Source: Geothrix oryzisoli (lineage in GTDB: Bacteria; Acidobacteriota; Holophagae; Holophagales; Holophagaceae). Taken from it: 64,000 nucleotides of DNA. Each line of letters begins with the position of its first letter. Position 1 is the first letter of the stretch. The translations under genes and the position numbers were made by a program. The DNA lies in assembly GCF_022808865.1 (NCBI RefSeq), contig NZ_JAKZLB010000001.1, forward strand, positions 186,001 to 250,000, in the 5' to 3' direction. Shown one piece after another: positions 1-9,387 of this stretch. The notes beneath the pieces were generated by a model. That model did no database searches, was not told the DNA's origin, and worked only from the letters and a program-made list of their open reading frames with translations.

Positions 1-3000
1 CCTCGATGGCGCGGATGCCGTTCTGGGAACTGGTCGTGCTGCTGCTGAAGTTGTTCACATAGATGTAGCCACCCGCCGACGCGATGCCGAGGGGAGCCAC
101 GAACTGGGCGGTGGTGTAAGCGCCGTCCACCCAGCCTGCGGTGCCCGTGCCGACGGCCATCTGCACGGTGCCGGTGGTGTCGTACTTCTTCACCTGGCTC
201 GCGCCGGTGATGGAGACCCACACTGAGCCATCCGCGGCGACGGCCACGCCCGTGGGGTTGGTGCCGGTGGCGGCGACGAAGTCGAGGCTGGCACCCGTGG
301 TGGCGTCGATCTTGAAGACCTTGGCCGCAGTGGAATCCGTGGCGTAGACGAAACCGCCGGTGGAGTCGACGGCCAGACCCGCGTGGTTCGGAGTGGCTGG
401 ATAGGTGCCACCGCTCACCGTGAAGGTGGCTTCGGTGAAGGTGCCATCCCCATTGGGAGTGAACTTGCGCAGCTTCTTGGTGGCGCCTGTGTCTCCGACG
501 AACAGGGCCATGAGGGCGCCCGTCGAAGGGTTCACCTGCACGGCGACGCTCTTGGGTGCGAAGAACGCGATGTTGGTCGCCGTGGCGTCCTTGAGGGTGG
601 TGACCGTGCCGTCCGTGGCCATGACGCGGACGAGGTTGTTGACCGTGTCCGCGGCGAACGTGAGGCTGCCGTCGGGAAGGGTAGCCAGGTTGGCGCCCGA
701 AGCGGTTCCGAAGGTGAACTTGGCGCTGACGCCCAGGCCGTCCGCGTTGCCGGTCACCCGGGGCGAACCTGCATAGGCATAGCCCAGGGGCTTGGTGGGG
801 TCATCGAGGGTGTAGGTCAGCTGGCCCGTGGCGGGGGAGGAGACGGCCAGCACCCGGATGGCCTGGTTGTCGAAGCCTGCACCGGCATCCGCCACATAGA
901 TCTTCGAACCGGCGGTGCCATCGCCCTGGGCCAGCACGTAGTAGACGTTGCTGAGGCAGGCGGTGGTGGAGGTGGGGAGGGTCGTGGTCCCATCCAGGGT
1001 GATGCTGGAGGAGGCGTAGCCTTCGAGCTGGGTTCCGGTCTTGCCAGCGATGGTGATGAGGGCGCCGGCGAGGGAGCCGGAGGCCGGAACCATACGGACG
1101 GCGTAGTTGTCGCGGTCCGCGATATAGACATTGCCCGAGGTGTCCACGGAGACGCCCTGGGGGTTCCTCAGCAGGCCGCTGGTGGCAGCCAGGTTGTCGG
1201 CGAAGCCGGCCGTGCCGGTCCCGGCGAAGGTCGTGGCGACCGGGCTGGCGCCCGAGAGGTCGATCTTGACGACCTTGTTGGTGCAGACCACGTAAAGGAG
1301 CTTGCGGCCGCCGTTGAAGTCCTTCGCCATGGCCGTGGCGCTGGACACGCCGCTGGCGTAGAGGTTGGCGACCAGCACCGGGGCGGGGGCCCCCACCGTG
1401 AGGTCCATGGTGTAGAGGTTCCCCGCGGAGGCGGAGTATTCCACGAAGTACATCGTGCGGGTCGCGTCGATCACCAGGGCATTGGTGTTCAGGCTGAAGC
1501 TCGCCACGAGACCGGGCGCGTAGGTGCCATCCCCGTTGGGGGTGAGCTTCAGCAGGCGCTTGGTGGTGTAGCCTTCGCCGCCCACATAGATGTCCCCGGT
1601 CACGGGGTCCACGGCCATGTTGCGGGGGGAGAGCAGGGTGGTGGTGTCGGTGTTGGTGGCAGCCGCGCCGGCCAGGCCAGGGGTCCCGGCGATGGTGGTG
1701 ACCCGCCGGTCCGGCGTGACGCGGCGGACGAGGTTGTTGCTGTAGTCGGCCACGATCAGGGTGCCGTCGTTGGCCTTGTCGTCCCAGACGATGGCGTTGG
1801 GCCGGTAGAAGCGGGCGGTCGAGAAGCCGGTGAGGGGATCCGCGCCGCCGTCCACATTGCCGCGGCCGGAGCTGAAGGAACCCGCCACGTAATGCAGGCC
1901 CTTGGCCGCAACCTTGAGGATGCGGCTATCGCCGCCCAGCGTGTTGGAGCCAGCGAGGGTGAAGCTCTGCCTCCGGACCGGATTGACGGTCGCACTGGTG
2001 CTGCCGAGCACATTGGCGCCGTTGAGCGTGAGGGTATCGGCCAGGCCCGTGTAGGACCAGGAGAGGGTCGAGGTCCCGCCATAGGTCGTGGGAGCAGGCG
2101 CCGCCGTGAAGGAGGTGATGGACACGGGGGCCGTGCCGACGGTGACTCCCGCCGTCCGGATCACGGGCGCGCCGCCGGCGGCCGGGGTGGCTGACAGGGT
2201 GTAGGTCGTGGTGACAGCCGGGCTGACATTCTTGGTGCCGGAGAGGCCGAAGGGGCCGGTCCCGAGGGTCGCATCCGCAGGGTTGGCGGTGAGGGTCACG
2301 CTGCTGAACACCCCTGAAGCCAGGCTCGCATCCCAGGCCAGGATGGTGCTGCCGCCCAGGTTGATGACCGCGGGGCTGAGGGTGAAGGCGAGGGGGGTGG
2401 CGGCCACGGTGATCTTGATGGGCCGGGTGGTGTTGCCCACCGAATTGGTGGCCGTCACGGTGTAAGTGGCCTGCGCCGCGGCGACTTGGGGCGTGCCGCT
2501 GATCACGCCGGTGGCGGGGTCGATGGCAAGTCCGGAGGGCAGGGGGGGATTCACACTGTAGGTGATCGGGGCGCTGCCGGACACCGTGGGGGCGTTGGCG
2601 GCGATCTGCACATCCACATAGCAGGTGGCATTCTCGTTGGCGTAGGTCAGGCCCGAGGGCGCCAGGAGCACCGTCACGGCCGTGGTGGCCGTGGCCTTCT
2701 GCCCGTCACCGCTGGTCACGGTGAGGGTGTACACACCTGATGTCGTGATGTTGGAGATGGGGAAGGGGACGTTGCTCGTGACCGGAATGTTCCCGGGTGT
2801 CACGACCGCGGTTCCGTTGGTGGCGGAGAAGTTGGCCCGGAACCAGGCCGTTCCGCCCTGGGGGATGGACAGGGTGGAGCCGCTGGGAGTGGGCGAGAAG
2901 GTCGTCCCGGTCTTGGTGCCGGTGGTGAAGGCGGAGATGTTGGGGGCGGGATGGTCGTAGCTCGAAGGGTTGGAGGCGCAGCCGATCTGCATGGCGACCA

Positions 3001-3073
3001 GCCCCAAGGCCAGTCCGAATGTCAGGCAGGCCGACGCCCAGAGGGCGCTCAGGCGGGTTGAACGGGTTTGCAT
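1..3073 (-). CDS. Secreted NHL-repeat/putative Ig-fold protein (3' end outside window)
   Basis: An open frame runs on the minus strand from an ATG at 3073, preceded by AGGAG, through the left edge without a stop, so only about 1024 codons are visible. The product begins with a hydrophobic export signal (about residues 8-27) ending near a cysteine. The sequence before that Cys (Q-I-G-C) is a poor lipobox, so lipid anchoring is uncertain. Ser/Thr-rich Ig or putative-Ig modules follow (SGTPQVAAAQATYTVTATN type), then several NHL/beta-propeller-like units of the kind GLAVDSTGGFVYATD and NPQGVSVDTSGNVYIADRDN. Such proteins are exported and bind ligands or surfaces; no enzymatic motif is visible. 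It starts 50 bases behind the TonB-dependent receptor on the same strand and is probably co-transcribed with it, so it may be an accessory of that system. The specific role is unknown. Confidence 0.8.
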   Translation of the reverse strand, partial: MQTRSTRLSALWASACLTFGLALGLVAMQIGCASNPSSYDHPAPNISAFTTGTKTGTTFSPTPSGSTLSIPQGGTAWFRANFSATNGTAVVTPGNIPVTSNVPFPISNITTSGVYTLTVTSGDGQKATATTAVTVLLAPSGLTYANENATCYVDVQIAANAPTVSGSAPITYSVNPPLPSGLAIDPATGVISGTPQVAAAQATYTVTATNSVGNTTRPIKITVAATPLAFTLSPAVINLGGSTILAWDASLASGVFSSVTLTANPADATLGTGPFGLSGTKNVSPAVTTTYTLSATPAAGGAPVIRTAGVTVGTAPVSITSFTAAPAPTTYGGTSTLSWSYTGLADTLTLNGANVLGSTSATVNPVRRQSFTLAGSNTLGGDSRILKVAAKGLHYVAGSFSSGRGNVDGGADPLTGFSTARFYRPNAIVWDDKANDGTLIVADYSNNLVRRVTPDRRVTTIAGTPGLAGAAATNTDTTTLLSPRNMAVDPVTGDIYVGGEGYTTKRLLKLTPNGDGTYAPGLVASFSLNTNALVIDATRTMYFVEYSASAGNLYTMDLTVGAPAPVLVANLYASGVSSATAMAKDFNGGRKLLYVVCTNKVVKIDLSGASPVATTFAGTGTAGFADNLAATSGLLRNPQGVSVDTSGNVYIADRDNYAVRMVPASGSLAGALITIAGKTGTQLEGYASSSITLDGTTTLPTSTTACLSNVYYVLAQGDGTAGSKIYVADAGAGFDNQAIRVLAVSSPATGQLTYTLDDPTKPLGYAYAGSPRVTGNADGLGVSAKFTFGTASGANLATLPDGSLTFAADTVNNLVRVMATDGTVTTLKDATATNIAFFAPKSVAVQVNPSTGALMALFVGDTGATKKLRKFTPNGDGTFTEATFTVSGGTYPATPNHAGLAVDSTGGFVYATDSTAAKVFKIDATTGASLDFVAATGTNPTGVAVAADGSVWVSITGASQVKKYDTTGTVQMAVGTGTAGWVDGAYTTAQFVAPLGIASAGGYIYVNNFSSSTTSSQNGIRAIE

Positions 3074-3123
3074 GTGCTCTCCTGAAGGATCTCGTGCGAT
3101 GGGGACAGATGGAGGGATTCAGC

Positions 3124-6100
3124 CTAGAAGCGCAGCTTGAGCGTGAACTGGGCTTCCCGGGTGCGGTTGTCGGGGCGGTCGATGGCGCCGAAGATCGCCG
3201 AGTAGTTGTCCGGATAGGTCGAGGCGTTCTTGGCGAAGGTCGTCTGGGAGGTGTAGTGGTTGGCCCAGTTGAAGACGTTGAAGACATCGACGATGCCCTG
3301 GAGGCTGACCTTCCGGGTGAGGCGGAAGGTCCGGGTCAGCCGCAGATCGAAGGTCTTCGCGTTCGGCTGCCGGTAGGTGTTGCGCCCGTTGGCGGTATCG
3401 AGGTACTTGCCGTCCCCGTTGAGATCGTCGTAGTAGACGGCCGTGAAGGGGCGTCCTGTCGTATAGGTGGTGACTCCCGAAATCTGGATCCCGTAGACCG
3501 GAGGGGCGTACCAGGCGAGCACGGCCCGGAACTTGTGGTCGTTGTCGCTGAGGGCGTAGGACCCCAGGGGATCAGCCGGATTTTCGGTCAGCGCATTGGT
3601 GGAGGTCAGGGTGGCCCGGTCGTTGGAATTGTTGTCCTCGGCCTTGGAGAAGGTGAGGTTCCCCCGGAAGCCCCAGCCATTGGTCGTGCGCTTGGAGCCT
3701 TCGATCACCAGGTTCTTGTAGCGGCCCTCCCCGTCGTATTTCGAGAGGATGACGTCGCCGTAGCCGAGGAGGTCCAGCTGATGGCCCCGCACGATCGCGC
3801 TGTAGGGCCGGGCGGTGACGGCGTTGGAAAAGTGGTTCCAGGGACTGGCGTAGCCATCGTTGTAGATGGCATTGCTCAGGGTGGTGGTGCTCCCATCGGC
3901 GTACTGGGCCAGGTTGATGTTCACGGCGTACTGCAGGTTCCTGAACTGCTTGTAGGTCCCGCGGATCGCCCCGGTATAGCCATTGCCGAAGTCATGCTCG
4001 ATGCCCAGGGACGCGGTGCGCGCCTGGGCCATCTTGGCCTCCGGGTCGATCAGCGTGACGGTGATGGAGTCCTTGGGCAGCAAGGCCAGCTGGCTCATGG
4101 GGACCGCCGTCAGGGCGCCGGGGCCCGTGAGAGGACCGGACCAGCGGGAACCGGCGGAGAGCACGCCGCCCGGCTGGAAGTTGGCTAGGCTCGAGGCGGA
4201 AGCGGAGGACACGTAGTAGGACATCAGGTTGATGCCGTTGTTCATCATGGCGCCCGAGGTGGTCTGCCCGGGGTTGCCCACGCTGGACCAGCCGTAGCCT
4301 CCGCGCACGAGGGTGCGGTGGTCGCCAAAGAGGTCGAAGGTGAAGCCGAACCGGGGGTCCAGCGCACTGTCGTTGGGGGCCCGGTCCAGGCCCTGGAGGC
4401 GGGGATTGGGATTCGGGTTGCCGCTCCACCGCTCGACGGTATACCGCGCACCCAGGCTGAGCTGGAGGCGCTGGTTGAAGAGGCCGCCGTACTGGACCTG
4501 GGCGTAGCCGGCCAGGTAGTCCAGGTCGAAGGCACTCACGCCATCCAGAGGCGAGTAGCCCTGCGAATAGGTCACGCCAGTGCCGCTGAGGGTTCCGGCG
4601 AACCACTGGTTGGCCGCATCGTAGGTGTTGAAGGTCCAGTTCCCGCGGCCACTGGGCAGGTAGCGGTTGTTCATGTGGACCCTCTGGAGATCGACGCCTC
4701 CCTTCAGAGTCCAGTCGCCGGTGAAGAAGGTGAGGTTGTCCTGGAACTGGGTGGTCCGCTCCTCGGTGTTCCGGGGATCGATGTAGTACTGGCCCGCATT
4801 GATGGCGTAGCTGGTGTCGATGCGGGCGATGCGCACCGGCGCCGAAAGCGTGGTGTTCGGGGTGGTGGGGCGCTTCTCGTTGGCGAACTGGAGCCGGGCC
4901 TCGTTGACCAGGTTCGCACTGAGGGTCGAATTGAGCTCCAGCACCGTGGAGAGGCTGGAGAACTTCATGGTCGAGTTGCCCGATTCCGCCGTGTCGCTCC
5001 TGCGGGTCCCGGGGTAGATGTCGTTGAGTCCCTCGTACGACTGGGAGTTCAGGCGGACGGACATGCGGTGGTCGGTGTTGATGGTCCAGTCCAGCCGCCC
5101 CATGACGGCCAGGTTGGTCTGGCGATCGGCCCACGAGGCCTTGTTCTCCTGGGCCAGAGTCCGGCCCGGCATCGTGGTCATGAGGGAGCCCATGCCGCCA
5201 GGGCCGAAGAAGGTGTTGAAATCCGCCGTCGTGTTGCCGGAATACGCATCGTTGAAGCCGAAGGCGGGAACGCTGTCCTCGCTGGTCCGGGCCGCTTCCA
5301 CATTGATGAAGTAGTGGAGCTTGTCCTTGATGATGGGGCCGCCGAAGTTGAAGCCTGCCTGGGTGGAGTGGAAATTCCGGGTGCGGACGGCCGGGTCGTT
5401 CACACTGCCCTTCGGGTCGTAGGACACGGGCTTGACCTTGGCCACCAGGCTGCTGGGCCGGAACAGGATGAAGGCCATGCCGCCCGGTTCGTTCGTCCCC
5501 GTCTTGCTCACCGCGTTGATGATCGCGCCCACGGCGTCGCCGTACTGGGCGTCGAAGGAATTGGTGATGACCTGGAGCTCCTTGATGGAATCCTGCCCGA
5601 AGGTGAAGGGGATCCGCGTTCCGCCGCGCTGCTCCGTGTTGAACCTCGAGTTGAAGCTCATGCCATCGATCTGGAGGTTGTTCTGGACGCCGCGGGCGCC
5701 TTCCACGGAGGTGTAGTAGCTGGTCGCGCCGGTGGCGGCGCCGGGCGTCAGCTGGACGAGGTCGGTGAAGTTCCGGCCATTGATGGGAACGGCCTCGACC
5801 AGGTCTTGCGTGATGGAGGTCTGGGTATTGATCTGGGTCAGGTCGAGCCCCTCGGCCTGGGCGACGACTTCCACCACCGCCGCGGCTTCGGCCGAATCCA
5901 GGGTGAAGTTCAGGTCTGCCGTCTGCCCGAGACTCACCCGGATGTTCGCGGATTTGCCGGCCCGGAGTCCCTTGGCCGTGACCGCCAGATCATAGGTCCC
6001 GATGGGGAGGAAGACGAAGTGGTACTCCCCCCGCTCATTGGTGGTGAGCGTCTGGGAGAAGCCGGTTTCCAGGTTCCGTGCGACCAGGCTGGCGCCCTTC

Positions 6101-6225
6101 ACAGGCGCGCCCTGCCTCGATTTCACGATGCCCCGGATGGCTCCGGAGGTCGTGCTTGTCTGGGCATGCCCGATGACGGCACAGGCCAGAGCCGTGAGAA
6201 GAGTCGAGGTTGCGCGCAGTCGCAT
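3124..6225 (-). CDS. TonB-dependent receptor, Oar-like, with carboxypeptidase-regulatory domain
   Basis: This outer-membrane beta-barrel transporter of about 1033 residues should take up a large ligand using TonB energy. The protein starts with a Sec signal (LLTALACAVIGHAQ). A carboxypeptidase-regulatory-like beta-sandwich follows (about residues 28-110; GAIRGIVKSRQGAPVKGASL), then a plug domain (VPINGRNFTDLVQLTPG, and a QYGDAVGAIINAVSKTGTN segment), then a long barrel ending in an aromatic C terminus (LKLRF), as expected for BamA recognition. I chose the ATG at 6225 because GGAG lies seven bases ahead; a TTG sits one codon upstream. This N-terminal domain plus plug plus barrel architecture is typical of the many Oar-type receptors of Acidobacteria. 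The substrate cannot be read from the sequence. The NHL/Ig protein follows after 50 bases and is a likely partner. Confidence 0.92.
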   Translation of the reverse strand: MRLRATSTLLTALACAVIGHAQTSTTSGAIRGIVKSRQGAPVKGASLVARNLETGFSQTLTTNERGEYHFVFLPIGTYDLAVTAKGLRAGKSANIRVSLGQTADLNFTLDSAEAAAVVEVVAQAEGLDLTQINTQTSITQDLVEAVPINGRNFTDLVQLTPGAATGATSYYTSVEGARGVQNNLQIDGMSFNSRFNTEQRGGTRIPFTFGQDSIKELQVITNSFDAQYGDAVGAIINAVSKTGTNEPGGMAFILFRPSSLVAKVKPVSYDPKGSVNDPAVRTRNFHSTQAGFNFGGPIIKDKLHYFINVEAARTSEDSVPAFGFNDAYSGNTTADFNTFFGPGGMGSLMTTMPGRTLAQENKASWADRQTNLAVMGRLDWTINTDHRMSVRLNSQSYEGLNDIYPGTRRSDTAESGNSTMKFSSLSTVLELNSTLSANLVNEARLQFANEKRPTTPNTTLSAPVRIARIDTSYAINAGQYYIDPRNTEERTTQFQDNLTFFTGDWTLKGGVDLQRVHMNNRYLPSGRGNWTFNTYDAANQWFAGTLSGTGVTYSQGYSPLDGVSAFDLDYLAGYAQVQYGGLFNQRLQLSLGARYTVERWSGNPNPNPRLQGLDRAPNDSALDPRFGFTFDLFGDHRTLVRGGYGWSSVGNPGQTTSGAMMNNGINLMSYYVSSASASSLANFQPGGVLSAGSRWSGPLTGPGALTAVPMSQLALLPKDSITVTLIDPEAKMAQARTASLGIEHDFGNGYTGAIRGTYKQFRNLQYAVNINLAQYADGSTTTLSNAIYNDGYASPWNHFSNAVTARPYSAIVRGHQLDLLGYGDVILSKYDGEGRYKNLVIEGSKRTTNGWGFRGNLTFSKAEDNNSNDRATLTSTNALTENPADPLGSYALSDNDHKFRAVLAWYAPPVYGIQISGVTTYTTGRPFTAVYYDDLNGDGKYLDTANGRNTYRQPNAKTFDLRLTRTFRLTRKVSLQGIVDVFNVFNWANHYTSQTTFAKNASTYPDNYSAIFGAIDRPDNRTREAQFTLKLRF

Positions 6226-6545
6226 CAAAAGGCTCCTCGCCCGAAGGGCGTCAGTACTCGTGGAAATCCGGGGACACCGGTTGAAGGGGAACGGTCCATC
6301 ATAGACGAGGCATCGCTACTTTATGCTTCAATTTTCGTGAGTCCCGGGTAAAAAGCGCGTAATATCCCTGCTTTCCCATTGGGGCCTGGCCTGTTCAGAG
6401 CTACGCTGGGTGATCCCAACACCTGAGTCTTGTGGGTATCCAACCGGGGCGCCTGGCCGGCTTGACCGTCGCCTCATGGTCTTTGTGGGCCGAAGGGTCT
6501 GGAATCGATCCGCCTTTCTCCCCTGGTCTGAAGCAGAGAGACATC
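6226..6545. other. Divergent intergenic region between the receptor and nuclease genes
   Basis: About 320 bases separate two divergently transcribed secreted-protein genes. The middle part (roughly 6300-6370) is clearly more A/T-rich than its surroundings and is the probable site of both promoters. I could not identify a convincing -35/-10 pair with normal spacing on either strand. No RNA gene or inverted repeat of note is visible. Confidence 0.5.
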
Positions 6546-9329
6546 ATGACGAACCCTCAGAAACCATTCTTCCGCCGAGTGCTCCCGGCCTTCCTGGTGG
6601 GGGCCCTGGCCCTGATGCCTGCCTGTGGCGGAGGCGGGGGCGGCGCCAGCACCGGGACCACCTCTGCCCAGGCCTCCAGCCCGGCGATCACCACCCAGCC
6701 GGCGTCCCAGGTGGTGCTGGAGGGCGCGAAGGCCACCTTCAGCGTCACGGCCACCGGAAATGGCACCCTCAGCTACCAGTGGCGGAAGAACGGAACGGAC
6801 CTTGCGGGGCAGACCGGGAGCACGCTGACCTTCGATCCCGTGACCCTGGCCGATGGGGGCAGCTACGCGGTGGTGGTGACCAACGCGCTGAATGGCGCCA
6901 GCGCCAGCACGACCAGCGCGGCGGCGACGCTCACGGTGAGCCCGAAGGCGACCTCGCCGATCATCGCCGCCCAGCCGGCGTCCCAGACGGTGCTGGAAGG
7001 CGCGAAAGCCACCTTCAGCGTCACGGCCACCGGAAACGGCACCCTCAGCTACCAGTGGCGGAAGAACGGAGCGGACCTCGCGGGGCAGACCGGGAGTACG
7101 CTGACCTTCGATCCCGTGGCCCTGGCCGACGGCGGCAGCTATGCGGTGGTGGTGACCAATGCGCTGAATGGCACCAGCGCCAGCACGACCAGCGCGGCGG
7201 CGACGCTCACGGTGAACCCGGCCAACAGCACCGCCCCCGTCATCACGGCCCAGCCGCTCAGCCTCACCACCGTCGCGCCTGACGGGGCGACGTTCTCCGT
7301 GTCCGCCACCGGAACGGGAACCCTCCGCTATCAGTGGCGGAAGAACGGGAGCAACCTCGTCGGGGCCACTCAGCCGAGCTATGCCGTCAGCGCCACGGAT
7401 CTGCAGGAGACCAGCGCCCAGTTCAGTGTGGTGGTCACGGACGATGCCGGCGGCACGACCAGTCAGAACGCCACCCTCACGGTCATGGCACCAGAGCCCA
7501 CCTATGCGGGCGATCCCATCGCTGTTCCCGCCCGGGCGCTCACGGTCCTGCCTTCGTACAACGTGGGAACCGCCTTCCCCCACGGGGCCTTCCGGCTGGG
7601 CTACGACGAGTCGTTGAAGAACCCTGCCTGGACGGCCTACGCCAACTTCAAGTTCATCGCGGCCTACGCCAACGGCACTCGGACCTTCCTCGCGGATGAC
7701 CGGCTGGTGGCCCCCCAGGTGACCGATGCCGACTACTCCGGAAGCGGCTGGACCCGGGGCCATCAGGTGATGATGTCCGATCTGGCCTACCGCTACGGTT
7801 CCCAGGCGGGTACGGACTCGTGCCGCCTGTCGAATGTCGCGCCGCAGGATACGGACCACAACAACAACTTCTGGAACAACCTGGAACAGATGATCGGCGG
7901 GAGCTTCACCGGGAGCGGTGGGGCCTGGGTCCCGGGCGTGGCGGATGCCAGCGGCCGGATCTGGATCTACACCGGACCGACCTTCGAGGCGAATGCGGCC
8001 CTGCTTCCGGGGGCGGTGGCCCCCGTCCGCATTCCCAGCGGCTTCTGGAAAGTCGTCGTCCGGGAAGTGGCGCCGGGGCAGCCCAAGGTCCTGGCCATCC
8101 TCACTCCCAATCGATCGGGACTGCCGGCCACAGACGCGGGGATCCAGCAGTACACGACTTCGGTCGCGCGCATCGAGGCCCTCACCGGCCTGGACCTCTT
8201 CCCGAATGCGGCTGTCCCCCTGCCGGCGGGCTTCAAGACCGGAGTGGACGTGCGTGGCTGGGGCAGCCACTTCGAGGTGACGGGCGCGCCCAACGTGCAC
8301 ATGGTCGAACCCAGCTGGGACGGCACGGCTTCCATCGGCGTGAACTACACCTTCCAGGGCCAGGCCACCAGCTCCAACAGCTCCGTGGCCTCGGTGCGTT
8401 GGGATTTCGGCGACAGCACCACCGCCACCACTCCGAATGCCACCCACACCTACTCTGCGAATGGCACCTACAGCGTGGTCTTCACGGCCACGGACGCCCT
8501 GGGGGTCAGCCGTTCCGTCACCCGGGTGCTCACCTTGACCGGCGGAAACCAGGCCCCGGCCGTGGCGGGGCTCCCGGCCTCAGCCTCCACGCCTGTGGAT
8601 ACGCCCCTGGACATCCCGTTCACCGTGACTGATGACGTCGCCCCCCTCAGCGTCACCTTCTCAGCCACCTCCAGCAACCAGGCCATCGTGCCAGACGGCG
8701 GCCTCACCGTCGCGGGGACGATGGCCAGCCCGATCCTCCACATCGTGCCCGCCGCCGGGGCCACGGGTACGGTCACCCTCGCCCTCAAGGTGACGGACGG
8801 GGACCTGGCCAGCACCACGAAGACCCTGACCCTCTCCGTGGGGACGCCCCCGCCGCCGGCCGGGCTCGCGGAGCACTTCACCTGGGCAGGCATCGGCAGC
8901 TATTCAACCGGAGACTACACCCTGGCGACCGGCTCCTGGCACTTCGTCACGACCCTGAGTACGACCAGCGACTCCAACGACGCCAAGAATGACGGTCAGA
9001 GCCTGCGCATGAAGGCCGTGGCCGGCAGTGCGGTCTGGATGAACTTCGACTACGGCGATGCCGCCACGCCCGTCTCCTCGGTCAGCGTGGCGTACGGTGT
9101 CTACAAGTCGGACGAAACGAATGCCAGGTCCGCTGCTTTCTCCCTCTACTACTCGAACGATCAAGGCGTGACCTGGACCAAGATCGGCAACTCGGTGACG
9201 GCCACCTCCAACACCCTCAGCACCGCCACCTTCGGTGGGCTCAGCCTCACCGGCCCGATCCGCTTCAAGATGGCGGTGGACGGCACACCAACTGCCCGGC
9301 TGAACCTGGACGACTTCGTCGTCCAGTAG
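6546..9329 (+). CDS. Lipoprotein DNA/RNA non-specific endonuclease with Ig and PKD domains
   Basis: The 927-residue product begins with a signal peptide ending in a probable lipobox (ALMPAC) and a Gly-rich linker. Three Ig-like repeats follow (about residues 45-320), the first two almost identical. The central domain (about 330-570) matches the DNA/RNA non-specific endonuclease fold: RGH with the catalytic His at 406, followed by LSNVAPQ and the metal-site N-x2-F-W-N-N-L-E segment. The usual Asp of the DRGH signature is Thr here (TRGH). A PKD domain follows (WDFGDSTTATTPNATHTYS), then a cadherin/Ig-like region and a C-terminal beta-sandwich typical of secreted nucleases. The likely role is degradation of extracellular nucleic acid for nutrients or biofilm turnover. 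The ATG at 6546 was chosen because it directly precedes the signal peptide; its ribosome site is weak, and the frame stays open upstream to 6432. Confidence 0.85.
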   Translation: MTNPQKPFFRRVLPAFLVGALALMPACGGGGGGASTGTTSAQASSPAITTQPASQVVLEGAKATFSVTATGNGTLSYQWRKNGTDLAGQTGSTLTFDPVTLADGGSYAVVVTNALNGASASTTSAAATLTVSPKATSPIIAAQPASQTVLEGAKATFSVTATGNGTLSYQWRKNGADLAGQTGSTLTFDPVALADGGSYAVVVTNALNGTSASTTSAAATLTVNPANSTAPVITAQPLSLTTVAPDGATFSVSATGTGTLRYQWRKNGSNLVGATQPSYAVSATDLQETSAQFSVVVTDDAGGTTSQNATLTVMAPEPTYAGDPIAVPARALTVLPSYNVGTAFPHGAFRLGYDESLKNPAWTAYANFKFIAAYANGTRTFLADDRLVAPQVTDADYSGSGWTRGHQVMMSDLAYRYGSQAGTDSCRLSNVAPQDTDHNNNFWNNLEQMIGGSFTGSGGAWVPGVADASGRIWIYTGPTFEANAALLPGAVAPVRIPSGFWKVVVREVAPGQPKVLAILTPNRSGLPATDAGIQQYTTSVARIEALTGLDLFPNAAVPLPAGFKTGVDVRGWGSHFEVTGAPNVHMVEPSWDGTASIGVNYTFQGQATSSNSSVASVRWDFGDSTTATTPNATHTYSANGTYSVVFTATDALGVSRSVTRVLTLTGGNQAPAVAGLPASASTPVDTPLDIPFTVTDDVAPLSVTFSATSSNQAIVPDGGLTVAGTMASPILHIVPAAGATGTVTLALKVTDGDLASTTKTLTLSVGTPPPPAGLAEHFTWAGIGSYSTGDYTLATGSWHFVTTLSTTSDSNDAKNDGQSLRMKAVAGSAVWMNFDYGDAATPVSSVSVAYGVYKSDETNARSAAFSLYYSNDQGVTWTKIGNSVTATSNTLSTATFGGLSLTGPIRFKMAVDGTPTARLNLDDFVVQ
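6696..7215 (+). repeat. Two 244-base near-identical direct repeats (Ig modules)
   Basis: Bases 6696-6939 and 6972-7215 are near-identical copies offset by 276 bases. They encode the first and second Ig-like modules of the nuclease lipoprotein. The third module (about 7243-7490) is related but clearly diverged. The nucleotide-level identity suggests a recent tandem duplication or ongoing gene conversion, and the pair could recombine to change repeat number. Confidence 0.85.
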
Positions 9330-9346
9330 CCCCCACCAGACAGCCG

Positions 9347-9378
9347 CCGGCCGGTCCACGGATTCCGTGGCCGGCCGG
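9347..9378. terminator. Hairpin between convergent genes
   Basis: The arms CCGGCCGG-t-CCACGG and CCGTGGCCGGCCGG pair over 14 bases with one bulged T and a three-base loop. The hairpin lies between the nuclease stop and the EAL-gene stop. No T-run follows on either side, so intrinsic termination is inferred from its position. Confidence 0.6.
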
Positions 9379-9387
9379 GTGGGTGTC

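Noticed and set aside
383-2194. Long Gly/Val-rich plus-strand open frame opposite the NHL protein gene
   Set aside because: It is antisense to a frame with a clear signal peptide and NHL repeats. Its composition (Gly, Glu, Val, Arg, His runs) is what the complement of GC-rich coding sequence gives, and no ribosome site supports it.
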